From positions 1 to 64,000 of the forward strand of contig CAMZEC010000004.1 in assembly GCA_947305645.1 (NCBI GenBank): a stretch of 64,000 nt of DNA, in the 5' to 3' direction. Origin of the DNA: an uncultured Bacteroidales bacterium (GTDB taxonomy: Bacteria; Bacteroidota; Bacteroidia; Bacteroidales; UBA932). A program made the position numbers and the translations under genes. A model generated the notes under the pieces. The model searched no databases, was not told the origin of the DNA, and saw nothing but the letters and a program-made list of their open reading frames with translations. Below are positions 45,000 to 55,201 of the stretch, piece by piece. Each line of letters begins with the position of its first letter. The first letter of the stretch is position 1.

Positions 45000-46646
45000 A
45001 TGTGTAAACGTTTTTTCTTAATTTTATTATCTGGTGTTTTTCTCATCAGTTCGTGTGACACTTCAATTGAAGTAGAAGAAGAGGATCTGGCGACTTGCGA
45101 AATTAGTTCCTTCTCTCTTCCCGCTAGTTCAAACTCTTTTTTAGATAAGGATATTGTTTTTGAGAAAGACTCAACAAGTAATGAATTGATTGCTTATTAT
45201 TTGAAATGGATAGAAGCTCCAATACCTCAAGTGCGTTTTATCCCTTCTTTTACTTTTGACGGAATGTCTTTGTTGCTAAACGGAAAGGAAATCGTATCAG
45301 GTCAGGATGAAGTAGATTTTTCATCAGATTTATCCATTATTGTAAAGAGCAAGTCGAAGACAAAAGAGCACAAGATACGTCTGATTTGTCCGCAAATCAA
45401 CACAGAAATCCCGATTATTAGAATAATGACGAAGGTTGATTCTATTACAAGGGAAGAGTATACAAGTGCAAAGGCCGTTTTATATAATCCGGAGACTGGA
45501 CAATATGAATGGAATACCGAGAAGGATAATGTGCGTATAAAAGGACGTGGTAATTCTACCTGGCTATTGCCCAAAAAACCTTATCGAATTAAATTCCCCG
45601 AGAAAATATCTCCGTTTGGGCTGAATCATACAAAGGCGAAAGATTGGGTCATTTTGGCTCATGATATGGATAAATCATTATTGAGGAATCATTTGGCATT
45701 TACAGTGGCAAGTAACCTCTTTAATGAAAATGATTATCAAGGCAAGCCTTATAAGGTTTTCTCCCCATCTTCAATATTTGTCAATGTTTACTTTAATGAC
45801 ATTTATTATGGTGTTTATCAGTTGACGGACCAAATTGAAAAAGGAGATGGGAGAGTTGATGTAGAGAGTTTGGGAACAAAACAAGGAGATGAACCTTCAA
45901 TAATAAAAGGAGGACATCTTCTTGAAATGGTCTATAAGGTAGATGATTATAGTATTAACTTCACCACTAATAGTGGAATAAGAATCGACCATAAGTATCC
46001 TAAAGATGATGACCATACAGCGGCTCAGTATCAATACATAGAACAGTTTGTAAATGAAGCAGAAGGTGTATTGTATAGTGATAGTTTTACCGACAAGGAT
46101 GAAGGATGGAGAAAGTATTTCGATGAGCAATCACTGATTGATTTTATTATTGTGAAAGAGTTTGTTGGTGATATGGATGGATACATAGGTACGCGTTTGT
46201 TCAAGAAGAGGGATTACGATAAACTATGTTTTGGCCCTGTGTGGGATATGGACAAAGCTTGGGGGAATGACATTAGAGTTCCATTCCCAGATTATCCACC
46301 TTCAAGCAGTCTTATGATATTTGGTGGTTTTCGAACCCCAGGTAATTCCACCTATGACTGGTTTATGAGGTTTTGGGAAGATAAAGAGCTTAGGAAGTCA
46401 GTTAATGAAAGATGGAAAGCCAAAAGAGATGAATTAATAGACTTGGTTATCAACGAAATAGATACCAAAAAGGATTCAATGTCAAAATCAATCCTGGCAA
46501 ATTATAAGATTTGGCCGTACGATGAACAGTTGTGTTTTGATGCAAGTATACCGCAAAACAATTATGATGCGGAATTGGAGCATATTAAGCAGATAACTTA
46601 TAATAGGGCTCGTCTACTTGACGCCCTGTTGAGTGAGGGATTATAA
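45000..46646 (+). CDS. CotH-kinase family lipoprotein
   Basis: Lipobox LISSC; RIKGRGNSTWLLPKKPYRIKF; FGPVWDMDKAWGND. Confidence 0.9.
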   Translation: MCKRFFLILLSGVFLISSCDTSIEVEEEDLATCEISSFSLPASSNSFLDKDIVFEKDSTSNELIAYYLKWIEAPIPQVRFIPSFTFDGMSLLLNGKEIVSGQDEVDFSSDLSIIVKSKSKTKEHKIRLICPQINTEIPIIRIMTKVDSITREEYTSAKAVLYNPETGQYEWNTEKDNVRIKGRGNSTWLLPKKPYRIKFPEKISPFGLNHTKAKDWVILAHDMDKSLLRNHLAFTVASNLFNENDYQGKPYKVFSPSSIFVNVYFNDIYYGVYQLTDQIEKGDGRVDVESLGTKQGDEPSIIKGGHLLEMVYKVDDYSINFTTNSGIRIDHKYPKDDDHTAAQYQYIEQFVNEAEGVLYSDSFTDKDEGWRKYFDEQSLIDFIIVKEFVGDMDGYIGTRLFKKRDYDKLCFGPVWDMDKAWGNDIRVPFPDYPPSSSLMIFGGFRTPGNSTYDWFMRFWEDKELRKSVNERWKAKRDELIDLVINEIDTKKDSMSKSILANYKIWPYDEQLCFDASIPQNNYDAELEHIKQITYNRARLLDALLSEGL

Positions 46647-46685
46647 TTCTTCGCGTTAGTGTGATAGACAATTAAAGATTATTAT

Positions 46686-47861
46686 ATGAAGAAAGTAATG
46701 TTAGTGTTCGGAACTCGTCCCGAGGCTATTAAGATGTGCCCTCTGGTAAAAGAGTTCCAGAAGTATCCCGTAGATTTCAAAACCATAGTGTGTGTGACGG
46801 GTCAGCATAGAGAAATGCTGGACCAGGTGTTGAAGATATTTGAGGTGACACCGGATTATGACCTCAATATCATGAAGCAGGGGCAAGACCTCTATGACGT
46901 GACAGCTCGTGTGCTCACGGGTATGCGTGATGTGTTGAAAGAGGTGCAGCCGGATGTGGTGCTGGTTCATGGTGACACCACCACTTCTACTGCAGCAGCT
47001 TTGGCCGCTTTCTACCAGCAGATACCTGTTGGCCATGTGGAGGCTGGTTTGCGAACGCACAACATTTATAGTCCATGGCCAGAAGAGATGAATCGACAGA
47101 TTACTGGACGTATTGCTACTTTTGACTTCGCTCCAACGCCACTTAGTGAGAAGAATCTTCTCGAGGAGAAAGCTCAAGGTCAGATCTTCGTAACGGGTAA
47201 CACAGTAATTGATGCCCTTCACATGGTTGTTGATAAGTTGAAGAGTGATAATAAACTGGCTGACGAGCAGATTAATGTGCTTAAGAATGCGGGTTATGAT
47301 GTGACGCGTTTGGATGGAGGAAGGAAGTTGGTTTTGATAACAGGCCACAGAAGAGAGAACTTCGGAGAAGGGTTCATAAGCATGGTCACAGCCATGAAGG
47401 ATCTATCGGAGAAATATCCTGAGGTGGACTTTGTGTATCCTATGCATTTGAACCCCAATGTGCGTAAGCCTATTCACGAAGTGTTTGGTGAGGACTTGAC
47501 TCGTCCGAACTTCTTCTTCATTGAACCGTTGCAGTATCTGGAGTTCGTGTACTTGATGGAGAAATCGACCGTGGTTCTGACCGACAGCGGCGGTATTCAG
47601 GAAGAGGCTCCTGGATTGGGTAAGCCTGTGCTCGTTATGCGTGACACCACTGAACGTCCTGAAGCATTAAAAAGTGGTACTGTGCATTTGGTAGGAACTA
47701 ATCACGACTTAATCGTTAATGAAGTTAGCACCTTACTTGACGATTCAGAAGCTTATGAAAAGATGAGCAAAGCCGTGAATCCTTACGGAGATGGCAAAGC
47801 TTGCAGCCGCATAGTGCGAGCACTGAATGGTGAATCTGTTGATAGATACGAAGTGCAATAA
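46686..47861 (+). CDS. wecB: UDP-N-acetylglucosamine 2-epimerase (non-hydrolysing)
   Basis: KKVMLVFGTRPEAIKMCPLVKEF; VHGDTTTS; HVEAGLRTHN; TDSGGIQEEAPGLGKPVLVMRDTTERPE. Confidence 0.96.
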   Translation: MKKVMLVFGTRPEAIKMCPLVKEFQKYPVDFKTIVCVTGQHREMLDQVLKIFEVTPDYDLNIMKQGQDLYDVTARVLTGMRDVLKEVQPDVVLVHGDTTTSTAAALAAFYQQIPVGHVEAGLRTHNIYSPWPEEMNRQITGRIATFDFAPTPLSEKNLLEEKAQGQIFVTGNTVIDALHMVVDKLKSDNKLADEQINVLKNAGYDVTRLDGGRKLVLITGHRRENFGEGFISMVTAMKDLSEKYPEVDFVYPMHLNPNVRKPIHEVFGEDLTRPNFFFIEPLQYLEFVYLMEKSTVVLTDSGGIQEEAPGLGKPVLVMRDTTERPEALKSGTVHLVGTNHDLIVNEVSTLLDDSEAYEKMSKAVNPYGDGKACSRIVRALNGESVDRYEVQ

Positions 47862-47885
47862 TTTAGAAATAAAAATAAGAATCAT

Positions 47886-49109
47886 ATGATTAACGTTATT
47901 GGCTTAGGCTACATCGGTCTCCCGACCGCATTAATGATGGCTTCCCACGGAGTAGAGGTCATTGGAACCGATTATAATAAAGAGTTAGTGGCAACACTCA
48001 ACGCAGGTAAAACAACCTTCAAGGAAGATGGTCTTGATGAACTCTTTCAAGCCGCTGTAAAAGCAGGCATTAAGTTCACCACCGAGTACCAGAAGACAGA
48101 TATGTATATTGTGTCTGTTCCTACACCTTATGACAAGTTCTCCAAGAAGGTGGATGCTTGCTATGTAGTGGCTGCTGTGAAAGAGGTAATGAAAGTTTGC
48201 CCTAAGGGCGCAACAGTCGTTGTTGAATCAACTGTTAGCCCTGGCACCATTGACAAGTTCGTGCGTCCTGTCATTGAGGCTAACGGCTTCAAGATTGGTG
48301 TGGACATCAATCTTGTACACGCTCCTGAGCGTATCATTCCCGGCAATATGGTATATGAGTTGCTGCATAACAATCGAACTATCGGTGCAGATAGCAAGGA
48401 GATTGGAGAGAAAGTAAAGCAATATTATGCATCCTTCTGCCAGGGCGAGATTGTTGTTACCGACATTCGTACAGCGGAAATGACTAAGGTGGTGGAGAAT
48501 ACTTATCGTGCTGTTAATATCGCTTTCGCAAATGAACTGAGCCGCATTTGCCGCCACGATAATATGGACGTGTACGAAATCATCAAGATCTGTAATATGC
48601 ACCCCCGTGTGAATATCCTTCAACCTGGTCCTGGTGTTGGCGGTCACTGTATTAGCGTTGACCCTTGGTTCCTCGTTGGTGACTATCCTCAGTTGGCGAA
48701 GGTGATTGACGAGTCCATGAAGACGAACGACTACCAGCCCGTATTCGTTTTGGAACGCATCCATGAGATTATGGAAGAGCACAACATCACGGACAACCGC
48801 CGAGTAGGTTTGTATGGTCTTACCTATAAGGAAAATGTGGATGATATCCGTGAAAGCCCGACCCTCCAAATGCTGGACATTCAGGAGCGACACCTTGCAC
48901 GCCCCTTGAAGACCTTCGATCCTTTCTTTACTCAAAAGGAGATTGTGAAGAATCAGATTCTTGACTTTGACCAGTTCCTCAATGAGGTGGATATGGTGGT
49001 CATTATGGTGAAACATGACCACATTAAGCAGAATTGGGACAAATTGAAAGGGAAGATTATCCTTGACTGCCATAATATCTGTCCTCTCGAAGGAGCATAT
49101 CATATATAA
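47886..49109 (+). CDS. wecC: UDP-N-acetyl-D-mannosamine dehydrogenase
   Basis: MINVIGLGYIGLPTALMMASHG; PGVGGHCISVDPWFLV. Confidence 0.93.
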   Translation: MINVIGLGYIGLPTALMMASHGVEVIGTDYNKELVATLNAGKTTFKEDGLDELFQAAVKAGIKFTTEYQKTDMYIVSVPTPYDKFSKKVDACYVVAAVKEVMKVCPKGATVVVESTVSPGTIDKFVRPVIEANGFKIGVDINLVHAPERIIPGNMVYELLHNNRTIGADSKEIGEKVKQYYASFCQGEIVVTDIRTAEMTKVVENTYRAVNIAFANELSRICRHDNMDVYEIIKICNMHPRVNILQPGPGVGGHCISVDPWFLVGDYPQLAKVIDESMKTNDYQPVFVLERIHEIMEEHNITDNRRVGLYGLTYKENVDDIRESPTLQMLDIQERHLARPLKTFDPFFTQKEIVKNQILDFDQFLNEVDMVVIMVKHDHIKQNWDKLKGKIILDCHNICPLEGAYHI

Positions 49110-49166
49110 TCCCTCGTGGCCACATCATTCATTTTTCTTCATCAGTAACCTTGTATTTTTTCGTTT

Positions 49167-51197
49167 GTGTTGATTCAATTGTTTTTTACTAACTGTACAT
49201 TGTTATTGATGGGGGTTATACCACCACTATTGGGTAATTCACGCAATGTGGATTTGCAGGATAGTGATTATGCTGCTTCTGAATATGTGGTTGTTAATAA
49301 TGATATTCCTCTGGATAAACAGGTTTTGCGGGGTAGTGTAGTATATGTTGTAAAAGAATCTTTTGACTTGGGTTGTTTACATAAAACTGTAAAGTGTAAC
49401 AAACCATTAGCGAATAAGGATTTTAGTCTGTTTTATGATGAGAAAAGAATACATCTGAAGAAAGACGAAACAGTGGCACTACCTAAAAACGCTCTCGTAT
49501 TAGATAGTAATTTCTCGTTGTTGGCAAAAGGTTATTTTAAGGCAAGACAAGCAATTACTATTTATCTGGCATCTACTAAAGAAGAGGAGTATGATTATTG
49601 GATTGGCGAAGAATTAACAATGCCCGAAAGAAGCGTTTTAAAGTTCGAAGGTGGGGCTTTGATTAATGGAATAATTAATTTGTCAGGTAGTTTGGTCGAC
49701 GCCTATCCACAAGTGGTTTTCCAAAATACAGTGGTTCGAAACCAGGCTAATAATAAGGTGCAGGCGCGGTGGTTTTTTCAAGATGGTGATATTATCAATA
49801 GCACGGTCATTGATAATCTGGGTATAAAGGAGATTGATTTTTCGGGGTTATCTTTGACGTCTGACATTGGTGTCTCATTTGCGAATGCTAATTGGAAGAA
49901 TCTAACGATAAAGTGTCCTCATATTACAATTGGTGAAGATACTCCTATCAAAGTTATTTCTTCAATCAGCCGCCCCCTTGGAAAAGACGAGTATACGGAT
50001 TCCCATATTATCAGCATCACAGGTGATATGTCTTCTTATAAGGGAGACATTGTACTTATCTCAACGGGTATGCCTGTAGATTATGATTGTAGGGAGGTGA
50101 ATGGCCTGCCAACTTTATATAAAGGTGTGGCCTCAATCATTGAAAAAGGCTACGATGGCTCCATTGTAGTAGAGGATTATATAGAGAATTTTGAAAAGAA
50201 AAACCATTATACTTCGGAGAGCTCTATAGTCTACACAATAGAATCAAGGGGATATGTATTTGATCCTTGCCATGTCAGATTAGAGAATTGTACTTTCATA
50301 TCATCCCAAAGAACAAATCCGGGATTCATGTATGTTTACGCATGCAAGGGTTTATATATCAATAATTGTGTTTGGGATGGCGGTGAAGACGGGACACCCA
50401 GTTTGCTTGGTATCAATAATTGTGTTAACGGGATCATTCAGAACAGTATTTTTTCCGGGGCCTTCTATGAGGGAACGAAAACCTCCTATGGGCTTCAATT
50501 GTTTAATTCAACGAGGATTAATACATACAATTGTACGTTCAGCCATAATAGAAGGGGATATGATGTGAGTGGGAATCTATGTCAGACTCGTTATTGTGTG
50601 GTGGAAAACTGTATGGCCGTCGGTCCCCCTTTGCTGGAGGAGGGGTCTGGCTTAGGAGGGCATAGTACTTCATATGGAAATACCTTCAGAAACAATATCA
50701 TAGAAGGGGCGTCTGCGATAACCGGTATCCAGACAAGAGGAGATAAAGAAATTATCGAGGGTAATATTTTTTATGGGAAGTATAAGGCGGCAGCAATTAC
50801 TTGTGTGAAGAACACTGTTATTCGGAATAATGTCTGTATAGAGACTCCGACACCTACTTTTGTGTGGATTGAGAGTTGTACGGATAAGAATAATGAAATA
50901 GTTGTGGAGGGTAATAAGTTTTCTGGTGAAACATTTGTTCGCGGACAAAAGGTCTTAACATGTAATGTTATTATCCGGGACAATTCTTTTTATTTCACTT
51001 CGGATGGCTCTTCATTAGCCCCATTTGGCGATAATGTTACTGTCAACTGTTACAATAACAGGTTCGTAAAAGCCTCGGATAAGGCAGTATTGTATTATAA
51101 ACTGAACACAACAGTCTCTGACATATTACCACAGAGTATTGGCGTTGGGGATAAAGTAGACTTTCATACGAATAGAACACGTAGTATTGTTCAATAG
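49167..51197 (+). CDS. Right-handed parallel beta-helix repeat protein
   Basis: Repeated N-rich beta-helix rungs (NCVNGIIQNSIFSG, NTFRNNIIEGAS, NTVIRNNVCIE). Confidence 0.7.
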   Translation: MLIQLFFTNCTLLLMGVIPPLLGNSRNVDLQDSDYAASEYVVVNNDIPLDKQVLRGSVVYVVKESFDLGCLHKTVKCNKPLANKDFSLFYDEKRIHLKKDETVALPKNALVLDSNFSLLAKGYFKARQAITIYLASTKEEEYDYWIGEELTMPERSVLKFEGGALINGIINLSGSLVDAYPQVVFQNTVVRNQANNKVQARWFFQDGDIINSTVIDNLGIKEIDFSGLSLTSDIGVSFANANWKNLTIKCPHITIGEDTPIKVISSISRPLGKDEYTDSHIISITGDMSSYKGDIVLISTGMPVDYDCREVNGLPTLYKGVASIIEKGYDGSIVVEDYIENFEKKNHYTSESSIVYTIESRGYVFDPCHVRLENCTFISSQRTNPGFMYVYACKGLYINNCVWDGGEDGTPSLLGINNCVNGIIQNSIFSGAFYEGTKTSYGLQLFNSTRINTYNCTFSHNRRGYDVSGNLCQTRYCVVENCMAVGPPLLEEGSGLGGHSTSYGNTFRNNIIEGASAITGIQTRGDKEIIEGNIFYGKYKAAAITCVKNTVIRNNVCIETPTPTFVWIESCTDKNNEIVVEGNKFSGETFVRGQKVLTCNVIIRDNSFYFTSDGSSLAPFGDNVTVNCYNNRFVKASDKAVLYYKLNTTVSDILPQSIGVGDKVDFHTNRTRSIVQ

Positions 51198-51204
51198 GCC
51201 ATAG

Positions 51205-51212
51205 TATATTTG
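51205..51212 (+). promoter_or_regulatory. -7 box (TATATTTG) 6 nt before ATG 51219
   Basis: TAnnTTTG match; overlaps the ORF-track start, supporting ATG 51219. Confidence 0.45.
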
Positions 51213-51218
51213 CGTATT

Positions 51219-52259
51219 ATGAGAATAGCCGTAGTTCAGACATTATATCCAAAAGGTCACCGCAGTTTAGATGAGGGTTTTGTGAGGGTATTGTCAAAGG
51301 AGCATATGCTTTTTATTGTTGATGATGGCAAGTATTTTTCGCGAAATGTATCAGATAACGTTAACATAAAACGAATTGTCATCCCTCATTTTTCTATAAA
51401 AAGATGGGAAGCGCTAAAGCGTGTACTGCGAAGGATAGATCTCTTCTTTGTATTTCTCGCGTTAAGGATTCATCGTTGTGAATATGATATGATTCTTTTT
51501 TTGAATATTGACAATGATATATATAAAGTAGAAAAATGGCTGCCACGCAAGAAGAAGATTCTTTTCCATCATAACGATATTGATGTGCTGCTTTCCAGTA
51601 ATCAGCGTGTCCTAAAGAATTTCAATTTAACGAAGGGAAATTTTTGTCATATTTGCTTGGCCGACTATATAAGTGACTCTTTTAAAGATTATGCTCAGTT
51701 GGATGATAATAGTGTTTTCACCGTTCATCAACCATTAGTTTTTGATTCTAGTTGCGATGACACAATGAAGGAGGAGTTCCTAGTTGGAATAGGAAATAGT
51801 ATGGATGAAGGTATAATAAAGAGTTTGGTAGATTTAGATATGTCGGATGATTTACCTTGTAGACTCCTGTTGCGTTCTCGGAGTATTGAGTATAAAGGGC
51901 GTAATATGGATGTTTTCACTGGCTTCGTAGAACGGGCAAGGTATGAAGAATTATATAAAAAATCTAAAGTGAGTTTAGTAACATATCCACTGGATTTTAA
52001 ATTTAGATACAGCGGGATTATTGATGACTCACTCTCGAATGGCCTGTCGGTTATTAGTAATGACACACTTTGCGGGAGATACTTTGCTTCTATGTATCCT
52101 GGTAGTGTTTTCATTATCGATAATGTAAAGGATTTGTGGGCAATGCTTAAAAAGGGTCTGCCTTCCCAATCAAAGAAAGATTATTGCCGATTCCGTGAAC
52201 GGCATTCTGACAATTATGTATTAGAACAGTTGAATAAGGCTATAAAAACTCAATTATGA
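51219..52259 (+). CDS. Glycosyltransferase (ORF open from TTG 51210)
   Basis: MRIAVVQTLYPKGHRSLDEGFVRVLSKEH; GT-B-like C-terminal region RYSGIIDDSLSNGLSVISND. Confidence 0.6.
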   Translation: MRIAVVQTLYPKGHRSLDEGFVRVLSKEHMLFIVDDGKYFSRNVSDNVNIKRIVIPHFSIKRWEALKRVLRRIDLFFVFLALRIHRCEYDMILFLNIDNDIYKVEKWLPRKKKILFHHNDIDVLLSSNQRVLKNFNLTKGNFCHICLADYISDSFKDYAQLDDNSVFTVHQPLVFDSSCDDTMKEEFLVGIGNSMDEGIIKSLVDLDMSDDLPCRLLLRSRSIEYKGRNMDVFTGFVERARYEELYKKSKVSLVTYPLDFKFRYSGIIDDSLSNGLSVISNDTLCGRYFASMYPGSVFIIDNVKDLWAMLKKGLPSQSKKDYCRFRERHSDNYVLEQLNKAIKTQL

Positions 52260-53683
52260 GCCAAATAAAGATTGGGAAAAAAGACATTGGGTGGGCTTAT
52301 ATTGGCAGTTTCTTCAAAGTTGCTGCTAATATCATTCTTTTACCTGTTGTCCTGAAGCTCCTTTCGGACGATGAACTGGGCATTTGGTATGTCTTTGGAA
52401 GCGTTAGCCAGTTTGTCGTATTGCTGGATTTCGGATTTGCCGCCACGATTGCCAGAAATATTGCGTATGCATGGTGCGGGGTAGATTCTTTACAAAAAGA
52501 TACAATAGGGTCAATCAGTGATAATCAGGAAACCAATTTTGAATATTTTAAGCTGGTCTTACAGACCTGCAAAGTAATATATACCGTCATATCTGGAGTG
52601 GCTCTATTACTGCTCGTCACTGCAGGCTCATTGTATATTCATTCGCTCGATTCTTCATCACTGATTGCTTGGCTTATTTATTCAGCAGGCGTTGCCATTA
52701 ATATGAGGTATTGCTATTATACTTCATTCTTATTAGGGGTTGGCGCCATCGCTGAAAACAACAAGGCCGCTATTATAACTAAGCTGACTCAGATAATCGT
52801 TTCGATTGCGCTCCTCTATGCCGGGCTGGGTATTCTGGGCGTGTCGATAGGATATTTTGTGAGTGGCCTGGTATTGCGAATCAGTTCCAAAATCTATTTT
52901 GATCATTATGAAAATATAAAAGACAGTTTGAAAAAGGTAGCTGTTAAGACCCCGTGGTCCGAGGTGAAAAGAACCTTTGGAATCATTTGGTATAATGCTT
53001 CAAAAGATGGTCTTGTCACTCTATCCAGTTTTTTGAATACACAGGCAAATACGCTTATTTGTTCTTCCGTTTTAGGTTTGGCAACGACCGGCTCTTACGG
53101 CCTTTCAGTTCAGTTGTCTGCGATTGCGGCATCAGTGGCGGGCATCCCATTCTCATCAGCCTTGCCCAAATTACAAGAGAAAGCGGCAAAACAAGATTTG
53201 GAAGGAAGCCAACGCCTTTTCTCGGGGACGATGGTTCTGTTTTTCTTTTCATTTATCGCTTTAACGGGAATAGTAGTCTTGATGCTGCCAATTATTAAAT
53301 GGCTCAAACCCACAATTACGTTGGACGCCAGCATGTTGTTCGCGGTTTTCCTTTTAGCATTGATTAATCAAATATATCAGTATTCAGCATCATTGATATC
53401 AACTTTCAATACATTGCCCTATACAAAAGCATTCATTATTTCTTCTGTAGCCGCGGTAGTATTATCATATATACTGACCAAAGTTACATCCTTAGGTATT
53501 TGGGCTTTGATCATTGCTCCAATTATGGTTTCTTTGGCATATAACTTCTGGAAATGGCCATCTTATGTTCTTAAACTATATAATGTTTCTTTGGGCACTT
53601 TTATAAAAAGCGGTTTAAGCTTTTCTGTCAATATTTTGAACGGGATTATTAATAAGGAAAAAAATAATCTGTCTGTGCAATAG
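52256..53683 (+). CDS. Polysaccharide flippase (Wzx-like)
   Basis: About 12 TM segments; LLSDDELGIWYVFGSVSQFVVLLDFGF. Confidence 0.85.
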   Translation: MSQIKIGKKDIGWAYIGSFFKVAANIILLPVVLKLLSDDELGIWYVFGSVSQFVVLLDFGFAATIARNIAYAWCGVDSLQKDTIGSISDNQETNFEYFKLVLQTCKVIYTVISGVALLLLVTAGSLYIHSLDSSSLIAWLIYSAGVAINMRYCYYTSFLLGVGAIAENNKAAIITKLTQIIVSIALLYAGLGILGVSIGYFVSGLVLRISSKIYFDHYENIKDSLKKVAVKTPWSEVKRTFGIIWYNASKDGLVTLSSFLNTQANTLICSSVLGLATTGSYGLSVQLSAIAASVAGIPFSSALPKLQEKAAKQDLEGSQRLFSGTMVLFFFSFIALTGIVVLMLPIIKWLKPTITLDASMLFAVFLLALINQIYQYSASLISTFNTLPYTKAFIISSVAAVVLSYILTKVTSLGIWALIIAPIMVSLAYNFWKWPSYVLKLYNVSLGTFIKSGLSFSVNILNGIINKEKNNLSVQ

Positions 53684-53722
53684 TTGAGATAGATAATATC
53701 ACAAAATTTCTATATTGTTAAT

Positions 53723-55201
53723 ATGACTGCCTCCAATAGCCTATCATATAACAAGTCAGATAATGTAATAACTATAAATTATCTCTTGTTGTTAGGATTG
53801 TCGTTGCTTATTTTTATCCATTTATTGAGTCTTTACTCAACTGCTTGTGCTATATTTATCGCTGTTATAGAAAACATCCTTGTTTATTATTATTTGTTAA
53901 GCGGGAAGAATAAAACAGCGTTAATTTATATGTGCCTGTTTTATGCAACTTGCTATTCTAACCCGGTTTTTTTTGGTACAGCCCGTAACTTGGATACGAT
54001 CTATTGTATTGAGGTTCTCCCCTTTGTACATGGTTATTTAATGCTCTTGAGTTTTTTTGTATTGTTCATAAACTTATATTCGAAGAGGAAGAAATCACTT
54101 AATGTACCTAATACTCTCTCAAAGTTTGCACAATATACAGTATACGCGGGAATACTCATGGGGCTCGCTACAATAGTAATCAATGGCTTTCAGTATCGAG
54201 CAATAATATCTGATATTAATCAGTGTGTTATACCCGCTTTGATGATAATAGTATTCATTTATTATTTTGAGGAAGACCCATTATTTGCACACAAATATTT
54301 GTCTTTGGTTTTTCATATCTTTCTCTCATATATCATTATAGCGTGGGTGACAGTAGCACTTAATATTTTCGCCGACTTTGTCCCAGTCAGAGATAAGGTA
54401 TTGATGGTGCCATTACCAAGCTTTTATTTCTCTTGCATTCTTTTATTTCTAGGGCAATTGCCCAAAATAAAGGATAAGATAGTTGTAATAGTAGCTTTCG
54501 CGTCCACTGTCATTTTTCAATTGTTTTTTGACAGTTGCATGAATGGAAAATCCTGGATTGTCTTTATTACAACAATTATTGTCGGTTTGTATTATCTGGC
54601 CGCCAATAGTATTAAACGTAATTTCGTTCTCTACGGCACTATACTGGTTATACTCGGTTTCTTTATAATCAGGCTGGTTCCGAAGGTTGACTCCTTTATT
54701 TCAGAGACAAAAAATACAAAACTATTAGAGTTCGTATCGATGTTTGCTGCGGCAGACAGTGGTGATCTGGATGATATGGATTCATCATCACAATTTAGAT
54801 TTCTCGAATTCATTAATGTCGCCGAGCAATATATTGAACAGCCTTATTTTGCGCTAACTGGAAGAGGTTATGGCGGATCAATACATAGTAATGGCTATTT
54901 CTGGGATAGAAGTGAAAGTGGCTTTTCTTTAGATCAGTATGACTCGGACAAGTTTTACAGATTACACGAAAGCATGAATGTTATATTCTTGAAATTTGGG
55001 ATTATTGGTCTGTTTTTCTTTATCCTTCTTTTGTTTAAGCTTTTGAGGGGCATCAAGTTTAGTCCGTGGTGTTATGTCGGATTAATATGGCTGTTCTTTT
55101 TCTGGGGCTATCAGAATTCTCTTTTGTTCATAGGGTTACCCGCGATGGTTTTCGGATTTCAATATACAAATCATAATAAAGTATCAATTGCAAAAGCATG
55201 A
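53723..55201 (+). CDS. O-antigen polymerase-like (Wzy-type) membrane protein
   Basis: Many TM segments with a large periplasmic-type loop; between wzx-like and glycosyltransferase genes. Confidence 0.65.
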   Translation: MTASNSLSYNKSDNVITINYLLLLGLSLLIFIHLLSLYSTACAIFIAVIENILVYYYLLSGKNKTALIYMCLFYATCYSNPVFFGTARNLDTIYCIEVLPFVHGYLMLLSFFVLFINLYSKRKKSLNVPNTLSKFAQYTVYAGILMGLATIVINGFQYRAIISDINQCVIPALMIIVFIYYFEEDPLFAHKYLSLVFHIFLSYIIIAWVTVALNIFADFVPVRDKVLMVPLPSFYFSCILLFLGQLPKIKDKIVVIVAFASTVIFQLFFDSCMNGKSWIVFITTIIVGLYYLAANSIKRNFVLYGTILVILGFFIIRLVPKVDSFISETKNTKLLEFVSMFAAADSGDLDDMDSSSQFRFLEFINVAEQYIEQPYFALTGRGYGGSIHSNGYFWDRSESGFSLDQYDSDKFYRLHESMNVIFLKFGIIGLFFFILLLFKLLRGIKFSPWCYVGLIWLFFFWGYQNSLLFIGLPAMVFGFQYTNHNKVSIAKA

